A DNA stretch of 45,017 nucleotides, from assembly GCA_017536635.1 (NCBI GenBank), contig JAFXHA010000067.1, positions 1 through 45,017 of the forward strand, read 5' to 3'. Positions within the stretch are counted from its first letter, which is position 1. Every line of letters starts with the position of its first letter. The notes beneath the pieces were generated by a model that did no database searches, was not told the origin of the DNA, and saw nothing but the letters and a program-made list of their open reading frames with translations. The translations under genes were made by a program, and so were the position numbers. This document shows positions 39,670-45,017 of this stretch, piece by piece. The stretch is from Clostridia bacterium (lineage in GTDB: Bacteria; Bacillota; Clostridia; Oscillospirales; CAG-272).

Positions 39670-41547
39670 ATGGCAAAAGAAAAAGAACCAAAGGTCAAAA
39701 CGGAAAAGAAGGGGAAAAAGGAAAAAAAGAAAAAGCTGCCGTTTCAACGGACGGTGTCGAACAATCTTTTTTCCTTGAAGATGATATGGCTGGCATCGCC
39801 GCTGTATCTCATCATATATCTCGGATCGTCGGTAACGTACGGAATACTTGACTTTTTGACTACGGGACATCTTTTGAGAAAAATAGTTAACGGAGTGGAG
39901 TCGGGGGGATCTATATCGGGTATTATTACCTACGTTGCTATTCTCGGTGTGATATGTGTAATATATTATCTCTCAATGAATTATTATTGGAACGTGATCT
40001 CGCAGAAGCTTTGGCCTCGTATCACGTCGTCTATGAACAAACTCCTTTTCAAAAAATCGGCTGAGGTCGAGCTTGCCTGCTATGAGAATCCCGAATTCTA
40101 CGACAGATACGTAAAGGCTATGGACGAGGCGACCAACAGACTGTATAAGGTATTGAATACGGTAGACAATCTCGTTATGAAATTCGTGTCGCTGTCTGCA
40201 AACTCCATACTCATATTTATAATAGATCCGTGGCTGATACTTTTCGGAGTTTTTCCGTTTTTACTTGGATTTTTCAAAAGACTTGACAATATAGCAAATC
40301 ACAAGATGGCATCAGAGCACAAGCCCTCTCAAAGACGCGCAAATTACGTTAAGCGAACCTTTTATCTTAACGATTATGCCAAGGAGATGCGTATCGGCGG
40401 AATGTACGTAAGTATGCTCCGCGATCTCAAAGATGCCTATACGGAATATAAGCGTATAGCAAGAAAGTACGGTATACGCAGAGCGATATATCAGTACATA
40501 CAGCGCATAGGACTTGAGGTCGTAACCATTCTCGGCGCTATGCTCTATTCGGTATGGAGCACGCTGTACGTGGGAAGCGCAAACGGCGGAATGAGTATCG
40601 GAGACTGTATCGTAGTGCTTGGCGCGATAGGCGGAATATCACATTCGCTCAACGGACTTATACAGAACTTTGCCGAGTTTGGCGAGCACGCGCTCTTTCT
40701 CGAGGACGTGCGCTTCTTCCTCGACTATCAGCCGACTATCGTCGACGGCGACAGGACAGCGTCGGGCGAGGGTGGCGACATCGAGGTAAAGGGTGTAAGC
40801 TTCAGATACGACGGAAGCGACAAAGACACGCTCACGGATATTGATTTTGTGTGGCACAAGGGTGAGCGGATCGCGCTCGTGGGCGTTAACGGATCGGGCA
40901 AAACGACACTCGTCAAGCTTCTGCTTCGTCTTTACGATCCGACAGAGGGTGAGATATCGATGGACTCTACGAACATCAAGGACTTTACACTTTCGTCGTA
41001 CAGAGACGGATTTTCGACCGTGTTCCAGGATTATAAGATGTTCTCACTCAGCGTCAAGGATAACGTGCTACTGCGTCCCGAGCGAGAGGGAGACAGAGAG
41101 CTTGTGGAAAATGCGCTGAAGGAAAGCGGCGCTTACGAAAGGGTAAGCAAGCTGGAGAACGGAATAGATAATATTCTCACGCGTGAGTTTGATGACAACG
41201 GCGCAAATCTCTCGGGAGGAGAGCAGCAAAAGCTTCTGCTTGCACGCGTTTTTGCGGATCCGACGCCGTTTGTGCTGCTTGACGAGCCGTCGAGCGCGCT
41301 CGATCCCAATGCCGAATATAAGATGTTCGAGAATATGATGCGTGCCACCGAGGGCAGAAGCGTGATGTTTATCTCGCACAGGCTTTCCTCGGCGGTGCTT
41401 GCCGACAGAGTAATACTTATGGATAACGGCAGAATAGCCGAAATGGGAACTCACGCTGAGCTTATGGAAAAAGACGGCAGGTATGCCGAGATGTTCCGCA
41501 GGCAAGCGGAAAATTATCTTGGAAGCGAGGTGAGCGCGAGTGAGTAA
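39670..41547 (+). CDS. ABC exporter half-transporter 1
   Basis: A 625-residue protein with a six-helix exporter domain (about 35-355) and a C-terminal ATPase. Walker A is GVNGSGKTT near 404, signature LSGGEQQK near 514, Walker B FVLLDEPSS near 533-541 with catalytic Glu, and H-loop SHRLS. The extreme N-terminus is a Lys-rich tail (KVKTEKKGKKEKKKK). The frame is open back to 39448, but promoter elements lie inside that part, and a G-rich binding site precedes ATG 39670. It overlaps the next gene by 8 bases, so the two probably form a heterodimer. Substrate unknown. Confidence 0.9.
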   Translation: MAKEKEPKVKTEKKGKKEKKKKLPFQRTVSNNLFSLKMIWLASPLYLIIYLGSSVTYGILDFLTTGHLLRKIVNGVESGGSISGIITYVAILGVICVIYYLSMNYYWNVISQKLWPRITSSMNKLLFKKSAEVELACYENPEFYDRYVKAMDEATNRLYKVLNTVDNLVMKFVSLSANSILIFIIDPWLILFGVFPFLLGFFKRLDNIANHKMASEHKPSQRRANYVKRTFYLNDYAKEMRIGGMYVSMLRDLKDAYTEYKRIARKYGIRRAIYQYIQRIGLEVVTILGAMLYSVWSTLYVGSANGGMSIGDCIVVLGAIGGISHSLNGLIQNFAEFGEHALFLEDVRFFLDYQPTIVDGDRTASGEGGDIEVKGVSFRYDGSDKDTLTDIDFVWHKGERIALVGVNGSGKTTLVKLLLRLYDPTEGEISMDSTNIKDFTLSSYRDGFSTVFQDYKMFSLSVKDNVLLRPEREGDRELVENALKESGAYERVSKLENGIDNILTREFDDNGANLSGGEQQKLLLARVFADPTPFVLLDEPSSALDPNAEYKMFENMMRATEGRSVMFISHRLSSAVLADRVILMDNGRIAEMGTHAELMEKDGRYAEMFRRQAENYLGSEVSASE

Positions 41548-43408
41548 GCAAAAGGATAAAAATAAAAGACCGAAGCAAAAAATATTCGATATCTTTAAAA
41601 ACAATTTCATAATGCTCGGCAAGGTGGCAAAACACACTCCCGAGTACATATTCCTGATGATAGCCGAGGGCGTGGTATGGGGATTTTTAAATTCTGCCGT
41701 TGCGGTGTTTAATTACACGCTTCTCAATGCGATCGACGAAAAGGGTGATTTTGAATACGCGGTCAAAATAATCTTGTTTATGGCGGCTTTCGATATTCTG
41801 GCTTACGCCTTTGAGAGATGGTATTGGTGCGTGCAAAATCCCATTATCAAGCAAAAGCTGCATATGAAGATGCACCGTGAGCTTTTCGTCAAGGCCCGCT
41901 CGCTTGATCTGTCCTGCTTTGACGATCCCGAGTTCTACAATGATTTCGTGTGGGCGATGAATCAGTCGGACAGGAGAGCGGTAGAGGTCATCGAGGATAC
42001 GGGAAAGCTTATCAACCGAATAGTAAACTCGGTAACGCTGTTTACCATACTTATTACGGTGGATCCGATAGTCGCGCTGATACTTTTTCTTTCCTCTTGT
42101 GTCGCAATCGTCTGTAATCTTATAGGCAATAAGATAGGCTTTGAGCACGACAAGGAAGGGAATCCGATCTGGCGTAAGAACGCATATATCAACCGCGTGT
42201 ATCATCTGCCCGATTATTCCAAGGAGCTTCGTACAAACCGAGCAAGTGAGCTTCTGATAAAGGAATACGAAGAAAATATAGAAAAGCAGGTGAAAATGAA
42301 CATAAAATACGGCAAAAAGTATTTTGTCGTATACGGTCTTGGCTGGCAGGGGATTGGACATATTACCTTCTTTGGAATACTTTTGTATATGGTGTCCTTG
42401 CTCGCAAGGGGAGAGATCGCAGTAGGCGGTTTTGCGGCAAGCATCGGCGTTATATGGACGATACGCTCTACGCTTTCCGATCTTATAGAACGGATAACCA
42501 AGTATTCAAAGCACTCGCTATATATTGAAAAATATCTTGAATTTATGCGCTTTGAGCCGCAGATAACGGGTGGCAAAAAGGATATTCCGGAATTTGAAAG
42601 CTTAGAGCTGCGCAACGTGAGCTTTTCCTATGAATTCGCCTCGCATCCCAAATATAAATTTCATTCAAAGGATCATAAGGTAGCCGAGGGTGCCGAGGGC
42701 AAGGAAGCGTTAAAGCACGTTAATATCAAGATAAGCAAAAACGATAAAATAGCGATAGTCGGCTATAACGGTGCCGGCAAAACAACGCTTATCAAGCTTA
42801 TAATGCGTATGTACGATCCGACCGAGGGTGAGATATTCTACAACGGTGTGAACATTAAGGAATACGATCCCGAGGCATATCGAGAAAGGATAGGTACCGT
42901 GTTCCAGGATTTCAAGATATTCGCTACGACGGTAGCCGAGAACGTTATGAACGGAGCATATACCGAGGACGACGAGCAAAGAGTTCTTGACGCGCTTGCA
43001 TCGGCTGACTTTACCGATAGGCTGAAAACGCTCGACGAGGGAATAAACACCCATCTGACGCGTGAATTCAACGATAAGGGAACTAATCTTTCGGGCGGTG
43101 AATCGCAAAAGGTAGCTATATCAAGAGTGTTTGCAAGAGATTATCCGATCATTATAATGGACGAGCCGTCAAGCGCGCTTGATCCTATGGCTGAGTATAA
43201 TCTTAATCATTCGATCCTGCACAACACCGAGGGCAAGACAGTCATATTTATCTCGCATAGGCTTTCGACCACGCGAATCGCTGATAAGATATATATGTTC
43301 GATACGGGCGAGCTCATAGAGCAGGGAAGCCACGAGGAGCTTCTCAAAATGAATGGAAAATACGCCGAAATGTTCCGGGTACAATCCGAAAAATATCAAC
43401 GGCAGTAA
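41540..43408 (+). CDS. ABC exporter half-transporter 2
   Basis: A 622-residue partner: exporter domain (about 30-340), then an ATPase with VGYNGAGKTT near 407, LSGGESQK near 516, IIIMDEPSS near 536 with its catalytic Glu, and SHRLS. It starts at GTG inside the last codons of the first gene. An extra charged insertion (about 370-390, FASHPKYKFHSKDHKVAEG) precedes Walker A. Both ATPase sites look intact, unlike the asymmetric TM287/288 type. A terminator follows. Candidates are drugs, lipids or peptides; no adjacent gene tells which. Confidence 0.9.
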   Translation: MSKQKDKNKRPKQKIFDIFKNNFIMLGKVAKHTPEYIFLMIAEGVVWGFLNSAVAVFNYTLLNAIDEKGDFEYAVKIILFMAAFDILAYAFERWYWCVQNPIIKQKLHMKMHRELFVKARSLDLSCFDDPEFYNDFVWAMNQSDRRAVEVIEDTGKLINRIVNSVTLFTILITVDPIVALILFLSSCVAIVCNLIGNKIGFEHDKEGNPIWRKNAYINRVYHLPDYSKELRTNRASELLIKEYEENIEKQVKMNIKYGKKYFVVYGLGWQGIGHITFFGILLYMVSLLARGEIAVGGFAASIGVIWTIRSTLSDLIERITKYSKHSLYIEKYLEFMRFEPQITGGKKDIPEFESLELRNVSFSYEFASHPKYKFHSKDHKVAEGAEGKEALKHVNIKISKNDKIAIVGYNGAGKTTLIKLIMRMYDPTEGEIFYNGVNIKEYDPEAYRERIGTVFQDFKIFATTVAENVMNGAYTEDDEQRVLDALASADFTDRLKTLDEGINTHLTREFNDKGTNLSGGESQKVAISRVFARDYPIIIMDEPSSALDPMAEYNLNHSILHNTEGKTVIFISHRLSTTRIADKIYMFDTGELIEQGSHEELLKMNGKYAEMFRVQSEKYQRQ

Positions 43409-43413
43409 TTTTT

Positions 43414-43450
43414 GCAAAACGAACGGGAGACCGTTCGTTTTTGCTTTTTT
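43414..43450 (+). terminator. Terminator of the ABC exporter operon
   Basis: GCAAAACGAACGG (43414-43426) pairs with CCGTTCGTTTTTGC (43431-43444), one base bulged, loop GAGA, followed by six T. Confidence 0.9.
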
Positions 43451-43508
43451 GACGAAAAACGGCGTTTAAAACAAGCTATTATTGTTAATAAAAAGAGAAA
43501 GATTGCTG

Positions 43509-43537
43509 TTGACAAAATTACGTTTATATGTTATAAT
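43509..43537 (+). promoter_or_regulatory. Promoter of pyrC-carB
   Basis: Perfect TTGACA (43509-43514) and TATAAT (43532-43537), spacer 17. The RNA would begin a few bases before a GCGCGA/TCGCGC hairpin (43550-43577), with no T tract behind it. No PyrR-type attenuator was identified. Confidence 0.92.
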
Positions 43538-43613
43538 ATTTAAAATAATGCGCGAAGAGCAAAAGCGTTTGTCGCGCAGGTCTTTAAAAAAATAAAATAG
43601 AGGGAGAACAACG

Positions 43614-44840
43614 ATGACAAAGCTGACGAAAATGAAGAAAATGAACACCGAAATGATGTCGAGTGGACATTTTTCCCCCTTTTTCGTTTCTTGCTCTTGC
43701 GCTGACGGCGTAAGTGTTTTTGATTCCCCTGAATATACCGTATTACCCGGCTTTTGCGACGTGCACGTGCATTTTCGCGAGCCGGGTTTTTCTTATAAAG
43801 AAACCATAGCGTCGGGCTCCTTAGCGGCGGCAAGAGGTGGATACAGCGCGGTCTGCACTATGCCCAATCTCAATCCTGTTCCCGATAGCGCCGAGAATAT
43901 TTCGCGTCAGCTTGAAATAATAGAGCGTGACGCGCACGTAGCGGTATATCCTTACGGATCAATAACAAGGATGCAGGCGGGCATAGAGCTTTCGGATATG
44001 GAAGCTATGGCGCAGAGTGCTATCGCCTTTTCGGACGACGGCAGAGGCGTTCAGAGTGAAGAAATGATGCTTGAGGCTATGAGACGCGCAAAGGCGCTCG
44101 GCAAAATGATAGTTGCGCACTGCGAGGATAATTCGCTCCTGCGAGGCGGATATATACACGACGGCGAGTATGCCGCGGCTCACTCGCACAAGGGTATCTG
44201 CTCGGAAAGCGAGTGGGGACCGATCGCGAGAGATATAGAGCTTGCCGAGAGGACGGGCTGTGCTTATCACGTCTGCCACATTTCGACAAAGGAGAGCGTT
44301 GACATCATTCGCCGAGCAAAAGCACGCGGCGTTGATATAACCTGCGAAACGGCGCCGCATTATCTTGTGCTTGACGATTCGGATCTTAAAGAAGAGGGAC
44401 GCTTCAAGATGAATCCGCCGCTTCGATCACGCGAGGACAGAGAGGCGCTTATCGAGGGGATCAAGGATGGCACGATAGATATGATAGCTACCGACCACGC
44501 ACCCCACTCGGCAGAGGAAAAGTCGCGCGGTCTTGCGGGCAGCGCGTTCGGAATAGTCGGAATCGAGACGGCATTCCAGACGCTTTATACGCACCTCGTT
44601 AAAAAGGGAGTGATCACGCTGCAAAGGCTTATTGAGCTTATGGCAATAAACCCGAGAGAGCGCTTCGGTATACCCTTTGGAAACGATTTCTCAATATGGA
44701 AGCTTGACGAGGAATTTACAGTCGACCCCAACGAATTTGTTTCAATGGGTCGCGCAACGCCCTTTGAGGGTGAAAGGCTTTGCGGAGTCAACTATCTTAC
44801 GGTCGTTGACGGCAAGGTCGTTTACGAAAAGAAAAATTAA
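43614..44840 (+). CDS. pyrC: Dihydroorotase
   Basis: A 408-residue class I dihydroorotase, catalysing the cyclisation of carbamoyl-aspartate in pyrimidine synthesis. Metal ligands include H51 and H53 (GFCDVHVHFREPG), D near 141 (AFSDDGRG), His in IVAHCED and YHVCHIST, and Asp in ATDHAPHSAEEK. The MNPPLR segment and the NPRERFGI C-terminal part are typical. The N-terminus is short of the family's first beta-sheet strands. GGGAGAA precedes the ATG. It is followed by carB in the same direction, without carA between them. Confidence 0.95.
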   Translation: MTKLTKMKKMNTEMMSSGHFSPFFVSCSCADGVSVFDSPEYTVLPGFCDVHVHFREPGFSYKETIASGSLAAARGGYSAVCTMPNLNPVPDSAENISRQLEIIERDAHVAVYPYGSITRMQAGIELSDMEAMAQSAIAFSDDGRGVQSEEMMLEAMRRAKALGKMIVAHCEDNSLLRGGYIHDGEYAAAHSHKGICSESEWGPIARDIELAERTGCAYHVCHISTKESVDIIRRAKARGVDITCETAPHYLVLDDSDLKEEGRFKMNPPLRSREDREALIEGIKDGTIDMIATDHAPHSAEEKSRGLAGSAFGIVGIETAFQTLYTHLVKKGVITLQRLIELMAINPRERFGIPFGNDFSIWKLDEEFTVDPNEFVSMGRATPFEGERLCGVNYLTVVDGKVVYEKKN

Positions 44841-44876
44841 ATTTATATATAACTGAACTCCGGGAGGAAAACGAAA

Positions 44877-45017
44877 ATGGCAAAAAGAAAAGATTTAAAG
44901 AAGATACTCATTATTGGCTCAGGTCCTATCATTATAGGTCAGGCTGCCGAGTTTGACTATGCGGGCACGCAGGCGTGTCTTGCACTCAAGGAGGAGGGCT
45001 ACGAGGTAGTGCTCGTC
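44877..45017 (+). CDS. carB: Carbamoyl-phosphate synthase large subunit (5' end)
   Basis: The first 47 codons of CarB are present, running off the window: [47 protein letters not shown]-type sequence, with the GSGPIxIGQAxEFDYxGxQAC motif of the first ATP-grasp half. It uses glutamine-derived ammonia, bicarbonate and ATP to make carbamoyl phosphate. CGGGAGG precedes the ATG. The gap of 36 bases to pyrC has no terminator, so they share a transcript. Confidence 0.95.
   Translation, partial: MAKRKDLKKILIIGSGPIIIGQAAEFDYAGTQACLALKEEGYEVVLV

Noticed and set aside
1-45017. CRISPR arrays, prophage, transposases, tRNA and rRNA genes
   Set aside because: Looked for and not found: no regularly spaced repeats, no integrase or transposase frame, and no tRNA-like cloverleaf noticed in the gaps.

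Overview
The window reads as the chromosome of an anaerobic, Gram-positive, spore-forming type bacterium of the Clostridia (Oscillospirales/Ruminococcaceae-like is my best guess). Supporting this are the spc/alpha ribosomal operon order, zinc-binding forms of S4, S18 and adenylate kinase, strong AGGAGG ribosome binding sites, many lipoproteins, a YtvI-like sporulation membrane protein, the FeoA/FeoB/FeoB-associated Cys-rich protein trio, and interspersed intergenic repeats of the kind seen in gut Firmicutes. No phage, integrase, IS element, CRISPR array, tRNA or rRNA was recognised.

Layout. 1-6538: end of the ribosomal supercluster (rplO-secY-adk-map-infA-rpmJ-rpsM-rpsK-rpsD-rpoA-rplQ), closed by a strong bidirectional terminator. 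6547-8828: a glycerophosphodiesterase gene facing left, and a DUF3343/class V aminotransferase pair facing right that looks like a sulfur or selenium mobilisation unit. 8905-14090: a guanine-type purine riboswitch, then a nucleoside ABC importer (BMP lipoprotein, NupO-, NupP- and NupQ-like). 14109-14776: a short promoter-to-terminator unit followed by a mosaic of intergenic repeats. 14777-18781: a lipoprotein, a lipoprotein cyclophilin, a YtvI-like permease, a small membrane protein and a short-chain dehydrogenase. 18879-20230: rpsF-ssb-rpsR. 20273-20956: a probable small RNA carrying two iron-box-like operators, then a DtxR-family regulator. 21047-24392: a CofE-like ligase and a sialidase-like/NanA pair. 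24415-28648: a cell-envelope operon (alkaline-phosphatase-superfamily membrane enzyme, a YidC/CDP-glycerol glycerophosphotransferase fusion and a small YIDPST membrane protein). 28743-31425: feoA-feoB and the FeoB-associated protein. 31441-31555: a second intergenic repeat. 31602-34909: ychF-trmB-nitroreductase-truB on the minus strand. 35149-37595: an orphan OmpR-type regulator and an HtrA-like membrane protease. 37673-39382: a large lipoprotein. 39566-43450: a two-gene ABC exporter. 43509-45017: pyrC and the start of carB.

The most interesting theme is iron. A 16-bp palindrome, GTTAGC-N4-GCTAAC, occurs four times: twice behind the promoter of an apparently non-coding, about 200-nt transcription unit next to the DtxR-family gene, once at the feoA transcription start, and once between feoA and feoB. 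At the sRNA unit and at feoA the operator starts at the same distance from the -10 box. The DtxR-family protein carries the Cys-x-x-Glu-His metal ligands of iron-type rather than manganese-type members. The putative RNA has AAACTCC motifs complementary to Shine-Dalgarno sequences and ends in a strong terminator, so it is a candidate iron-starvation small RNA. The second notable item is the three-gene envelope operon with the YidC-glycerophosphotransferase fusion.
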